Made by a program: the position numbers and the translations under genes. Source: an uncultured Lachnospiraceae bacterium (GTDB taxonomy: Bacteria > Bacillota > Clostridia > Lachnospirales > Lachnospiraceae). From it: a stretch of DNA of 64,000 nt. The DNA lies in assembly GCA_947164605.1 (NCBI GenBank), contig CAMUXE010000014.1, positions 1-64,000 of the forward strand, written 5' to 3'. Below the pieces are notes generated by a model. The model was not told the DNA's origin. It saw only the letters and a list, made by a program, of their open reading frames with translations, and ran no database searches. Each line of letters opens with the position of its first letter. Positions within the stretch are counted from its first letter, which is position 1. This document shows, one piece after another, positions 35,653 through 44,151 of this stretch.

Positions 35653-36381
35653 ATGAGAAAAGCAATAATTTGGCTTATTTTAATTGCCATAATCGGCGGT
35701 GCAGGATACGGAGTCTACTATGTGAGACAGGTTCAGACACCAGATCAGGCTGCAGAAAGTGCTATGAAAGAGTCAGCAGATGGAGTTACAGTTGAGGCCT
35801 CAGCAGAAGGCGATAAGATTGTTATGAGACCTAAGGAAATCAAGGCTGGTCTTATCATATATCCAGAACAGAGGGTTGACTATAAGGCATACGCACCTTT
35901 GGCAAGAGCTCTTGCATCACAGGGTGTGCTCACAATAGTTGCCCATATGCCACTCAATATTCCATATCTTTCACAGAATGTAGGTGATGGACTCAAGTCA
36001 GCCTACCCTGAGATTGAAAATTGGTATATTGTAGGCCACGGCGTTGGAGGTCAGGTTGCTGCATCATATGCATCGACAAGAGGCAGCCAGTACAAGGGCC
36101 TTGTTATGTTGGCTTCTTACTCAACAAAAGATTTGAAGGCATCTGGCATGAAGATACTCACAATCAGAGGAACTAATGATTATGTGCTTGACCTTGAAAA
36201 GTTTGATGAGAACAAGAAAAATCTTCCTTCTACAGCAACTGAGTTTGTTATAGATGGTGGAAATCATTCTTACTTTGGATGCTATGGCATACAGGAAGGT
36301 GATGGCAGCCCTGTTCTTACTAATCAGGAGCAGATCAATCAGACAGTAAATCACATAATTGCATTTATCAATCAGAAATAA
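35653..36381 (+). CDS. Membrane-anchored alpha/beta hydrolase with the nucleophile serine missing
   Basis: A 242-residue protein with an N-terminal membrane anchor (IIWLILIAIIGGAGYGVYY) followed by an alpha/beta hydrolase domain of the Abhydrolase_5 type. The sheet elements GLIIYPEQRVDYKAYAPLAR and VAHMPLN match the family well. The nucleophile elbow reads GHGVGG (residues 128-133), so Gly130 stands where serine is expected in GHSxGG. The acid Asp176 (GTND) and His205 (GGNHSYFG) remain. The protein is probably inactive as a hydrolase and may bind a ligand instead. The next gene, mgtC-like, starts two bases after its stop, so the two are coupled. Confidence 0.82.
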   Translation: MRKAIIWLILIAIIGGAGYGVYYVRQVQTPDQAAESAMKESADGVTVEASAEGDKIVMRPKEIKAGLIIYPEQRVDYKAYAPLARALASQGVLTIVAHMPLNIPYLSQNVGDGLKSAYPEIENWYIVGHGVGGQVAASYASTRGSQYKGLVMLASYSTKDLKASGMKILTIRGTNDYVLDLEKFDENKKNLPSTATEFVIDGGNHSYFGCYGIQEGDGSPVLTNQEQINQTVNHIIAFINQK

Positions 36382-36383
36382 GT

Positions 36384-37061
36384 ATGGAAATAGTTAAAGG
36401 TTGGAGTTTTTCTGCGATTTTCTTGAGACTTTTACTTGCCACTCTTGTGGGAGTTGTGATAGGAGTTGAGAGAGAATACAAAAATAGAGCTGCTGGCGTC
36501 AAGACCCATGTTTTGGTATGTATTGGATCTGCTCTTGTTATGATTACCAGTGAATATATATACAGACAGTTTCCGGAGGCAAAAGCAGATATAAACCGTA
36601 TTGGCGCTCAGGTCGTCAGTGGGGTTGGTTTCCTTGGAGTAGGAACAATTATTATAACAGGAAACAAGGAAGTCAAGGGACTTACCACGGCGGCAGGACT
36701 TTGGGCATGCGCTTGCGCAGGACTCGCTGCTGGTATAGGCTTTGTTGAGGGTACTTTGATTGCGCTTGCATTTATTTTCTTAGCTCTCAGAGTTTTGAGA
36801 ATTACCGACAGACGAATCCACAGCAAGAGCCACTTTATGGTCTTAATCATAGAATTTGACATGATGAGTGATTTTAAAGATTTTATCATGACCCTGAAGG
36901 AGAATAAGATTAAATATTCTAATGTCAGCATGAATGAGAATCACAGTGTCGCTGACAATGCGGCCTACATTACTTTGGAATTGCCAAAGGGTATGGAAAG
37001 TAAGAAAGTCTATGATATACTCATGGAGAATGAGCATATTAGATACTTTGTAGAAATGTAA
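36384..37061 (+). CDS. MgtC/SapB family membrane protein
   Basis: A 225-residue protein whose first half has four to five membrane helices with the MgtC/SapB signature (LLLATLVGVVIGVEREYKNRAAG, VLVCIGSALVMI, VVSGVGFLGVGTIIITG). The second half is an ACT-like soluble domain. The family includes Salmonella MgtC, a virulence and magnesium-limitation factor that inhibits ATP synthase, but the role of the Firmicutes homologues is unsettled. The gene follows the hydrolase by two bases. Intact. Confidence 0.9.
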   Translation: MEIVKGWSFSAIFLRLLLATLVGVVIGVEREYKNRAAGVKTHVLVCIGSALVMITSEYIYRQFPEAKADINRIGAQVVSGVGFLGVGTIIITGNKEVKGLTTAAGLWACACAGLAAGIGFVEGTLIALAFIFLALRVLRITDRRIHSKSHFMVLIIEFDMMSDFKDFIMTLKENKIKYSNVSMNENHSVADNAAYITLELPKGMESKKVYDILMENEHIRYFVEM

Positions 37062-37083
37062 GTAATAAAATTTAGGAGTTAAA

Positions 37084-37965
37084 ATGGCAGATTATGTTTT
37101 GAGCTGTTGTTCAACAGCTGATCTTAGTAATGAATGGTATGATGTGCACGATGTAGGTCATCTCTATTTCCATCTCACAGTTGGAGAGAGGGAATATGAT
37201 GACAACATTGGAGTCACAATCAGTCATAAGGAAATGTTTGATAAGATGCTTGCTGGAGAATCAGCTAAGAGTTCCCAGGTTACACTTGGCGAGTATATGG
37301 AATACTTTGACAGTATCCTTTCACAGGGAAAAGACCTGATTCATGTATGTCTTTCTTCAGGTATTTCTGGTTCTTACAACTCAGCTATGTTTGCATATGA
37401 GGAGATGAAGCAGAAGTATCCTGACCGCAAAATCTATGTTATAGATTCTTTGTGTGCATCATCAGGATTTGGTTTGCTTATGATGTATATGGTTGAGAGA
37501 AGAGACGCCGGCATGGATATAGACGAGCTTGCAAAGTGGGCAGAGGAGTATAAGCATAATCTTCACCACTGGTTCTTTTCAACAGATCTCACCTTCTTTA
37601 TCAAGGGAGGAAGAATTTCAAAGACAGCTGGAGCTATAGGACAGGTGCTTAATATATGCCCATTGATGGACGTTGACCAGGAGGGAAAACTTCAGGTTAG
37701 GGAGAAAATCAGGGGCAAAAAGAATGTCATAAAGAAGATTGTTGAGCGTATGGCTGAGCATGCGACTGATGGTTATGAATATTCCGGCAAATGTATTATC
37801 TCAAGCACAGATGATGAAGCAGCGGCTCAGGTTAAGGAACTTATAGAGAACAAATTCCCTAGAATTTCAGGCGAGATTGTTATATATCCAATCGGTGGAA
37901 CTATAAGTGTTCACACAGGTCCTGGCACAGTTGCTCTCTTCTTTATGGGAGATGAGAGAGTCTAA
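37084..37965 (+). CDS. DegV family fatty acid-binding protein
   Basis: A 293-residue DegV-fold protein, a second copy unlike the one at 22272. It begins MADYVLSCCSTADL, so the STAD motif replaces the usual DSxxD. LSSGISGSYNSAMFA and HHWFFSTDLTFFIKGGRISKTAG are family signatures. It ends VHTGPGTVALFFMG as usual. It probably binds fatty acids for FakA-type phosphorylation. The next gene, hypA, starts on its last base. Confidence 0.9.
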   Translation: MADYVLSCCSTADLSNEWYDVHDVGHLYFHLTVGEREYDDNIGVTISHKEMFDKMLAGESAKSSQVTLGEYMEYFDSILSQGKDLIHVCLSSGISGSYNSAMFAYEEMKQKYPDRKIYVIDSLCASSGFGLLMMYMVERRDAGMDIDELAKWAEEYKHNLHHWFFSTDLTFFIKGGRISKTAGAIGQVLNICPLMDVDQEGKLQVREKIRGKKNVIKKIVERMAEHATDGYEYSGKCIISSTDDEAAAQVKELIENKFPRISGEIVIYPIGGTISVHTGPGTVALFFMGDERV

Positions 37966-38309
37966 TGCATGAGATGAGCTTTTGCATAAAGCTTGTAAAT
38001 CTGGCAATTGAAACAGCCCAGAGAGAGCAAGCTAAAAGAGTTGAGGAGTTGAGCGTACTTGTAGGAGAGATGACTGGAATAGTTGATCAGCTCTTTATAA
38101 ACTGCTATGAAAAGGCTGTTGAGGGAACAATTCTAGAGGGCGCAAAGCTAAACCTGATTCACGACAAAACTAGGGCCTACTGCAATAACTGCGGCACAGA
38201 ATTTATACCTGACAAGGAACATGACTATCTGTGTCCAAAGTGCGGTGGCTTTGATTGTAAAATTACAGGCGGCCGCGGCGTGGTGCTTAAAGAAATTATT
38301 TTGGATTAG
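37965..38309 (+). CDS. hypA: Hydrogenase nickel-insertion protein HypA
   Basis: A 114-residue metallochaperone. MHEMSFCIKLVN begins with the nickel-binding His2-Glu3, and the zinc-binding ribbon is Cys-x2-Cys (CNNCGTEF) with a second pair CPKCGGFDC. HypA, with HypB, inserts nickel into NiFe hydrogenase or urease. The ATG overlaps the last base of the DegV gene. No other hyp or hydrogenase gene is in the window, so its partner genes must be elsewhere. Length and motifs are normal. Confidence 0.92.
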   Translation: MHEMSFCIKLVNLAIETAQREQAKRVEELSVLVGEMTGIVDQLFINCYEKAVEGTILEGAKLNLIHDKTRAYCNNCGTEFIPDKEHDYLCPKCGGFDCKITGGRGVVLKEIILD

Positions 38310-38315
38310 AAAAAT

Positions 38316-38406
38316 AGACCACAATAAGAGACTATAATAAGAGACTATAATAAAAGACTACAATAAGAGACTACAATAAGAGTCTACAATAAAAGATTAC
38401 AATAAG
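38316..38406 (+). repeat. Seven tandem copies of a 13-bp unit
   Basis: Units of AGACTAYAATAAG start at 38316, 38329, 38342, 38355, 38368, 38381 and 38394. Units 4 and 5 are identical; the others differ by one to three bases. The array begins six bases after the hypA stop and ends 10 bases before a terminator. No reading frame is kept. Confidence 0.9.
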
Positions 38407-38416
38407 ATTAGCTTAA

Positions 38417-38449
38417 AAAAGGCAAGAAAACGAGGTTTTCTTGCCTTTT
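38417..38449 (+). terminator. Bidirectional terminator between hypA and gltA
   Basis: AAAAGGCAAGAAAA (38417-38430) pairs with TTTTCTTGCCTTTT (38436-38449) around a five-base loop; usable from both strands. The next 110 bp (38450-38558) are AT-rich, with repeated TATTATA and GCTTAT words. Confidence 0.92.
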
Positions 38450-38558
38450 ATATTTATTGAATTTCGAGCTGACTGCCAAAGGCCTAGCTTAATAAAGTCT
38501 ATTATAAGGTTTACTATATTGTTTATTATATAGCTTATTATAAAGTCTATTATATAGC

Positions 38559-39917
38559 TTATAGCAAAGAGTCCTTGTGCTCCATAACACTCATATATGC
38601 TGGACGCAAAATCTTTCCGTTGCCAACGATTTCCTCAATTCTGTGAGCGCTCCAACCAGTGATTCTTGCTATGGCAAAGATTGGTGTGTAGAGCTCCTGA
38701 GGGATACCTAACATATCGTAAACAAAACCGCTGTAGAAGTCTACGTTAGGGCTTACACCCTTGAAGATATGGCGGTTGTCAGCGATGACTTTTGGAGCGA
38801 TTCGCTCGATGCTCTGATAGAGTCCCATATCCTTTGAGCGATGCTTTTCTTCGGAGAGCTTTTCAACGAATGATTTGAAAACTCTCTCTCTTGGGTCTGA
38901 TATAGAGTAGACTGCATGTCCCATACCATAGATAAGACCCTTATTGTCAAAGGCCTCTCCCTTAATGATGGCAGAGAGGTAAGCATAGATCTCATCATCA
39001 TCGTTCCAGTCTTTGACGTGTTTTCTGATGTCAGACATCATCTGCATTACCTTTATATTGGCACCACCGTGCTTAGGTCCCTTGAGAGATGACATTGCTG
39101 CTGCGATAGTTGCATAGGTGTCTGAACCTGAAGATGTGACAACTCTGGTTGTGAAAGTAGAGTTGTTACCACCGCCGTGCTCCATGTGAAGCATAAGGGC
39201 TGCATCAAGAACCTTGGCCTCAGTGTCTGTGTACTTCTTATCAGGGCGAAGCATCATAAGTATATTCTCTGCAGTTGACTTTTTAGGGTCTGGACGGTGA
39301 ATATACATGCTGTCCATGTTTTCGTAGTGGTTATAAGCGTGATAGCCATAGATGGCAAGCATAGGGAACTGAGCAATGAGCTGCATGCATTGTCTTAAGC
39401 AGTTAGGCAAGTCAGTGTTTTCAGCTTTCTTATCATAAGAAGAAAGAGTGAGTATAGATTTTGTCATAGAGTTCATGATGTCCTTTGTTGGGGCCTTCAT
39501 GATTACATCTCTGACAAAATATCTAGGAAGATCTCTCTCCTTGGCTAAAACCTTGATGAATTCATCAGTCTGCTCCTGGTCTGGCAACTCTCCAAAAAGA
39601 AGGAGATAAGTTAGCTTTTCGTAGGCAAAACGCTCCTGACTGTATGTCTTTACAAGGTCCTGAACATTGAAGCCTCTGTACCAAAGCTGGCCATCACAAG
39701 GGATGCGGTTGCCATCACTGCCCTCATTGAATGATATTATTTCGGAAATGCTAGTGAGTCCTGTTAAGACGCCCTTTCCGTTGAGATCTCTGAGTCCTCT
39801 GTTGACATTATATTTCTTGAAGAGATCATCAGGGATTGTGTCGTTCTTTACGCAGAGCGATGAGTGCTGCGCAGCGTATTGTGCTGGGTCTAAACTGTGC
39901 TTTTTGTTTAATTCCAT
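38559..39917 (-). CDS. gltA: Citrate synthase
   Basis: A 452-residue citrate synthase joining oxaloacetate and acetyl-CoA. The catalytic set is visible: LHMEHGGGNNSTFTTRV, the His of YGMGHAVYSISDPR, and the Asp of NVDFYSGFVYDMLG. It is longer at the N-terminus than type I enzymes, as in many Clostridia. The start at 39917 has GGAGG seven bases upstream; the upstream ATG at 39932 would contain that site. The gene probably feeds glutamate synthesis through the oxidative branch, because succinate dehydrogenase genes nearby are broken. Its promoter reads away from the CDF gene. Confidence 0.95.
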   Translation of the reverse strand: MELNKKHSLDPAQYAAQHSSLCVKNDTIPDDLFKKYNVNRGLRDLNGKGVLTGLTSISEIISFNEGSDGNRIPCDGQLWYRGFNVQDLVKTYSQERFAYEKLTYLLLFGELPDQEQTDEFIKVLAKERDLPRYFVRDVIMKAPTKDIMNSMTKSILTLSSYDKKAENTDLPNCLRQCMQLIAQFPMLAIYGYHAYNHYENMDSMYIHRPDPKKSTAENILMMLRPDKKYTDTEAKVLDAALMLHMEHGGGNNSTFTTRVVTSSGSDTYATIAAAMSSLKGPKHGGANIKVMQMMSDIRKHVKDWNDDDEIYAYLSAIIKGEAFDNKGLIYGMGHAVYSISDPRERVFKSFVEKLSEEKHRSKDMGLYQSIERIAPKVIADNRHIFKGVSPNVDFYSGFVYDMLGIPQELYTPIFAIARITGWSAHRIEEIVGNGKILRPAYMSVMEHKDSLL

Positions 39918-39957
39918 ACGGTGAACCTCCATTGATAATTTTTAAACATTTGAGCTT

Positions 39958-39986
39958 ATTATACTAGAAATTTGAAATATAGGCAA
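39958..39986 (-). promoter_or_regulatory. gltA promoter
   Basis: On the minus strand TTGCCT (39986-39981), spacer 17, TATAAT (39963-39958). Confidence 0.78.
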
Positions 39987-40039
39987 ATCCTAAAAATTAT
40001 AGACAGTAAGTATAGATATTGGAATTATTTAGCCTTGGC

Positions 40040-40067
40040 TTGACAAATAGCGCATCTTTAGTACAAT
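40040..40067 (+). promoter_or_regulatory. CDF transporter promoter
   Basis: TTGACA (40040-40045), spacer 16, TACAAT (40062-40067), 36 bases before the start. Confidence 0.75.
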
Positions 40068-40103
40068 TGTTTAGAATTTGAAAATTGAATAGTGAGGTAA
40101 TTT

Positions 40104-41213
40104 ATGGAAGAGAGAGATAAAGTTATAGTCAGGACCTCTTTTATAGGAATCGCGGCCAATGTGTTGCTTGCAGCCTTTAAAGCCTTTGTGGGCTTACTCT
40201 CTGGCTCAATTGCAGTTATTTTGGATGCAATCAACAACCTGAGTGATGCAGTTTCTTCCCTGGTGACTATAATAGGAACAAAGTTATCAAGGAAACAGCC
40301 TGACAGAAAACATCCACTAGGTTATGGAAGAATAGAGTATCTGAGTGCCATGATAGTTGCGGCCATAGTTTTATATGCTGGTGTGACTTCATGTGGAGAG
40401 TCGATTAAAAAGATCATTCATCCTGAAAGTGCTGATTACAGTCTTTTTTCAATAATCATAATAGGAGCTGCTGTCCTTGTTAAGTTGCTTCTTGGTTTGT
40501 ATGTGATGAAGAAGGGCAAGGAAGTTAAGTCGGCTTCTTTAGTAGCTTCGGGAACAGACGCCTTGACAGATGCAATAGTATCTCTATCGGTTTTAGTTTC
40601 AGCCCTTGTATATGTGCTTTTTAGTATTAGCATAGAAGCCTATATTGGACTCCTTATATCGCTCATAATTATCAAGGCTGGTTGCCAGATGCTTGCTGAG
40701 ACTATATCAGAGCTTATAGGTAAGAGAGCTGACTGTGATCTGGTACTTGCCATAAAGAAGATGATAGTTGAAGATGAGGATGTAAGCGGTGCTTATGACT
40801 TGATACTTCACAATTACGGACCAGACTCATATACAGGTTCTGTTCATATTGAAATATCTGATAAACTGGGAGCTCTTGATATAGAGAGAGTTACAAGAAG
40901 AATACAGGCAAAAGTCTACAATGAATTAGGCGTAATTCTTGAGGCGGTCAGCATATATGCAGTCAACAATGTTGATGAGGAAATCGTCAAGGCTAGAAAT
41001 ATAGCCAGTAAAATAGCCCTGGCACACGAGGGAATCAAGCAGACACATGGCTTTTACCTTGATACAGTAAATAAGGTTTTGACAATAGACTGTGTTATTT
41101 CTTTTGATGTTAAGGATATGGATGCTGTCTTTTCTGAAATTCATAAAGAGATATCAGCAGAATTTCCAGACTATTTGGTAAAAGTTAACAGAGACTATGA
41201 CATCAGTGACTGA
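40104..41213 (+). CDS. Cation diffusion facilitator (CDF) transporter
   Basis: A 369-residue divalent-metal exporter. Six membrane helices are followed by a cytosolic ferredoxin-like domain and a duplicated C-terminal segment. The helix-2 motif DAINNLSDAVSS and helix-5 motif SGTDALTDAIVS each supply metal-binding aspartates in the D-x3-D form. HPLGYGRIEYLSA follows helix 2. The family exports Zn2+, Fe2+, Mn2+ or Co2+ against protons; an Asn-Asp pairing in helix 2 and Asp-Asp in helix 5 is often seen in Mn/Fe-type members, so Zn is not assured. No metal operator is visible. Confidence 0.9.
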   Translation: MEERDKVIVRTSFIGIAANVLLAAFKAFVGLLSGSIAVILDAINNLSDAVSSLVTIIGTKLSRKQPDRKHPLGYGRIEYLSAMIVAAIVLYAGVTSCGESIKKIIHPESADYSLFSIIIIGAAVLVKLLLGLYVMKKGKEVKSASLVASGTDALTDAIVSLSVLVSALVYVLFSISIEAYIGLLISLIIIKAGCQMLAETISELIGKRADCDLVLAIKKMIVEDEDVSGAYDLILHNYGPDSYTGSVHIEISDKLGALDIERVTRRIQAKVYNELGVILEAVSIYAVNNVDEEIVKARNIASKIALAHEGIKQTHGFYLDTVNKVLTIDCVISFDVKDMDAVFSEIHKEISAEFPDYLVKVNRDYDISD

Positions 41214-41363
41214 GCGGGTTAGAGACATTTGACCTGATTTGGGTTCACAATTTGTTAACAGCTTGTACATAAATGCTTTGTGAAAAATGCATAAAAAAAA
41301 GTCTGAAAATTGGTTAATATTTAAAATAACAGAATTGAATATTAAAATGGAGGAATAAATTAT

Positions 41364-41873
41364 ATGGAAATGTGGGATATCTACGATAAGGATAAAAAGC
41401 TTACAGGACGCCAGATGGAGCGCAATAATTGGACTTTAAAGGATGATGAGTACCACCTCACAGTCCTTGGTGTTATTGAGAGAAGAGACGGCAAGTATCT
41501 TATCACTCAGCGAGCTGCTGATAAGGCTTGGGCTGCCGGTTGGTGGGAAGTTTCAGGCGGCGGAGTTATGGCTGGCGAAACATCTGAGCAGGCTGTTATG
41601 CGTGAAGTTCTCGAGGAGACAGGCCTTGATGTATCAAAGGCTGAGGGCGGTTATGCCTTTACTTACCACAGAGAAAACCCTGGAAAGGGCGATAACTACT
41701 TTGTTGATGTCTATAAGTTCATTCTTGATTTCGATGAGAAGGATGTTGTTTTGCAGACCAGAGAGGCTCCTGCTTTTAAGATAGCTAGCCTTGATGAAAT
41801 CAAGGAACTGGCTGACGCTGGAATCTTCTTACATTATGATAGCATCAAGCAGGTTTTTGATCAGACAAAGTGA
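41364..41873 (+). CDS. Nudix hydrolase
   Basis: A 169-residue Nudix enzyme with an intact box: GGGVMAGETSEQAVMREVLEETGL fits G-x5-E-x7-REUxEExGU. The N-terminal WDIYDKDKKLTGRQMERN resembles the IDI-like subgroup (YfcD-type), which hydrolyses nucleoside or isoprenoid diphosphates. The substrate is not predictable. The ATG at 41364 follows GGAGGAATAA. Intact; contrast with the degenerate Nudix box of the NrtR-like protein. Confidence 0.9.
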   Translation: MEMWDIYDKDKKLTGRQMERNNWTLKDDEYHLTVLGVIERRDGKYLITQRAADKAWAAGWWEVSGGGVMAGETSEQAVMREVLEETGLDVSKAEGGYAFTYHRENPGKGDNYFVDVYKFILDFDEKDVVLQTREAPAFKIASLDEIKELADAGIFLHYDSIKQVFDQTK

Positions 41874-41886
41874 TTTTTCTTTTATC

Positions 41887-41960
41887 AAAGGGAAGCCTGA
41901 ACCATGAAAAGGGAGCCTGACCGATAAAAAGGGATCAGGCTGAAAAAAGGAGTCTGATTG
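41887..41960 (+). repeat. Four imperfect ~20-bp units after the Nudix gene
   Basis: AAAGGGAGCCTGA-like units start at 41887, 41907, 41927 and 41943. The gap of 351 bp (41874-42224) also holds a terminator, a TATAAT at 42102-42107 and a purine-rich run, and no gene. Confidence 0.55.
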
Positions 41961-41992
41961 AGCAAAATTTGAAATAAAAGCAGAGGATAAAG

Positions 41993-42030
41993 CCTTGTAA
42001 AGCACATAAATAGTGCCTTACAAGGTTTTT
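41993..42030 (+). terminator. Terminator after the Nudix gene
   Basis: CCTTGTAA-A-GCAC (41993-42005) pairs with GTGC-C-TTACAAGG (42013-42025), followed by five T. Confidence 0.85.
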
Positions 42031-42224
42031 GTGCAAATTGCAAAAAAGATTGTATACAAATAAGGGCAGATGTTCGGGAAGTTATTTTTCAAAAGTGATG
42101 ATATAATAAATTTGCGCGAGGGAAGAAGACAAGACGGAAGAAGAAAAGATATTATAAAGAAGAAAAAGACAAGAAGATGCTCGCGGGAAGAAAAAATATT
42201 TATTTACGAAATGGAGAGATCATC

Positions 42225-42833
42225 ATGAGAAGAAAGTCATTATTCACAACACTTGCAGTAGCTACATTAGTTGCATCATCTGTAGTATTTACAGGATGCG
42301 GAGACAGCACATCAACAGGCGCTGCTTCACAGGCAGAAAATAACGAGCAGTCAAGCTCAGGTAACGCACTTGATATCGTTTTCGATAGCAAGCCAATTGC
42401 AGTAAAGTATGGTGACACTCTTAAGGCTTCTGATATCCCTGTTTCATTAAAGGATGGATCTGCATTCAAGGTTACATTCAAGGATGGAACAACAGAGAAG
42501 TCTTACAAGTCTCTTGGTGAGTATAAGGATACATTCACAATCACATCAAACGGTAAGTCTAGAGACGTTTACTTCACAGTTAACGTTGCAGATACAACTG
42601 TTCCTACATTCTCTGGCATCAAGGCTGAGATCACAGCATCTAAGGGTGCTTCTGATTCTTCACTCCTTGAGGGTGTAAAGGCTGTTGATGATGTTGATGG
42701 CGATGTTACATCATCAATCAAGGTTACAGGCTTCGACAACGAGAAGATTGGTGACCAGGTTGTTACTTTCGTAGTTTCAGATAAGGCTGGTAATGCAGCA
42801 ACAAAGACAGTTACAGTTACAATTGCAGAATAA
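42225..42833 (+). CDS. Lipoprotein with Ig-like domain
   Basis: A 202-residue exported lipoprotein. The start is ATG at 42225 (MRRKSLFTTLA), with GGAGAG upstream; the longer frame from 42177 would disrupt the signal. The signal peptide has a basic start, a hydrophobic core and a lipobox FTGC with Cys25. After a Ser/Ala-rich linker there is an Ig-like domain region in two parts (about 45-120 and 125-200); the second, DTTVPTFSGI ... AVDDVDGDVTSSIKVTG ... TFVVSDKAGNAATKTVTVTI, is a bacterial Ig-like domain. It probably sits on the outer face of the membrane. Function unknown; surface binding is inference. Confidence 0.88.
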   Translation: MRRKSLFTTLAVATLVASSVVFTGCGDSTSTGAASQAENNEQSSSGNALDIVFDSKPIAVKYGDTLKASDIPVSLKDGSAFKVTFKDGTTEKSYKSLGEYKDTFTITSNGKSRDVYFTVNVADTTVPTFSGIKAEITASKGASDSSLLEGVKAVDDVDGDVTSSIKVTGFDNEKIGDQVVTFVVSDKAGNAATKTVTVTIAE

Positions 42834-42875
42834 TTCAAAATTATATCTGAACTATCTTTGATTTTATAAATTTTT

Positions 42876-42912
42876 AAGGCCTCTGCCGTGAATTAACGGC
42901 AGGGGCCTTATT
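42876..42912 (+). terminator. Terminator after the lipoprotein gene
   Basis: AAGGCCTCTGCCGT (42876-42889) pairs with ACGGCAGGGGCCTT (42896-42909) with one G-T pair and a six-base loop, followed by a short ATTG, not a long T run. The stem is very stable. Confidence 0.85.
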
Positions 42913-42988
42913 GCATTTATATAGCAGTATATGATAGATTGGCCTAGTTAGAAATAATAAGAAAAAAGAAAAAGAGAAGGAATTGAAA

Positions 42989-43657
42989 ATGAAAGAATTT
43001 AGAGATAGAAAATATATACTTTTTGACTTAGATGGAACTCTTACAGAGTCAGCACCAGGTATTATGAGTTCAGTTAAGTATGCTCTTAAAACTGTCGGGG
43101 TTGACGAGGAAAATCCTGATAATCTGAGAAAGTTTATCGGTCCCCCTCTTGTGGACTCTTTCAGAGATTTCTATGGATTTGACGATGAGAAGGCAAAAAA
43201 GGCAACAGCTGCCTACAGGGAATACTATCCAATTCACGGAATCTTTGACAATGCCCTCTATGACGGTATTGATGACCTTTTAGACAGCCTTAAAAAGGCT
43301 GGAAAGGTTTTGGCTCTCGCGACAAGCAAGCCAAGGCCATATGCCGAAAAGATTGTCGAGCATTTTGGAATTGCCGCCTATCTTGATGTCTTAGCTGCAA
43401 GTGAGCTTGACGGCAGCAGGAACTCAAAGGCGGAAGTTATTGAGTATGCACTTGAGTGCCTGAATATAGACAAGGAGACCGGTCTTGAGGATGCGGTCAT
43501 GGTCGGCGACAGAAAACATGACACTTTGGGCTCTAAAAAAGTTGGAATTGATTGTATAGGTGTTCTCTACGGATATGGAAGTAAAGAGGAACTTGAAGAG
43601 ACAGGGGCAAAAAAAATAGTTGAGACTGTGACTGATTTAAAAAATATTTTAATCTAG
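42989..43657 (+). CDS. HAD-superfamily phosphatase (Gph-like)
   Basis: A 222-residue HAD enzyme of the phosphoglycolate phosphatase/beta-phosphoglucomutase group with a cap domain. The nucleophile is the first Asp of FDLDGTLTES; SKPRPYAEKIVEHF gives motif III region and MVGDRKHDTLGSK motif IV. The ATG at 42989 follows AGAGAAGG; the TTG at 42983 is unlikely. The substrate is not predictable. The next gene is a broken sdhC. Confidence 0.9.
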   Translation: MKEFRDRKYILFDLDGTLTESAPGIMSSVKYALKTVGVDEENPDNLRKFIGPPLVDSFRDFYGFDDEKAKKATAAYREYYPIHGIFDNALYDGIDDLLDSLKKAGKVLALATSKPRPYAEKIVEHFGIAAYLDVLAASELDGSRNSKAEVIEYALECLNIDKETGLEDAVMVGDRKHDTLGSKKVGIDCIGVLYGYGSKEELEETGAKKIVETVTDLKNILI

Positions 43658-43695
43658 ATTTGATGCTTATGTCTTAATGATTCTATGGAGACTTT

Positions 43696-44143
43696 ATGAA
43701 AAAACTGAATGCAGTCTTAACTTGGCTTATAATACTGGGAGCTATGATCTTACATATTATTGTGGTATTTATAATTTTCTTTTTATGCATGATGGGGCAA
43801 ATTTTGGCTACTATAAGAAAAAGAATATGGCAACTGTGTTACAGAGGGCTTCGGGACTTGTCATACTCTTCGCTATGCATTTTCATGGTAAGGCAGTTGA
43901 TGCCTTTGTTTCTGGTCAAGGATTTGAAGGGGGAAAATTGATTCTGGCTCTCACAGTTGAAGCTGTATTTTTCGGGGCTGTAATTCTACACCTTGCCCTT
44001 TCATTTGGAAATTCTTTTGTGAGCCTGGGTTTGATAAGATCAGAGAAGGCACTGAGGCTAATCAATAGGACTATGTATATCTTATGCTCTTTACGAGAAT
44101 GGTCATATTAAAATTGAATTTAAGTAATTTGAGAAGAATGTAG
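43696..44143 (+). pseudogene. Succinate dehydrogenase / fumarate reductase cytochrome b subunit, frameshifted
   Basis: The sequence starts MKKLNAVLTWLIILGAMILHI at 43696, then shifts frame near 43780 to one containing GYYKKKNMATVLQRASGLVILFAMHFHGKAVDAF, and again near 44080 to reach the stop at 44143. These stretches fit a small haem-binding membrane anchor (SdhC/FrdC) with four or five helices. At least two frameshifts break it. It directly precedes the remains of sdhB. The flavoprotein subunit is absent. Confidence 0.72.
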
Positions 44144-44151
44144 GTGTAATT

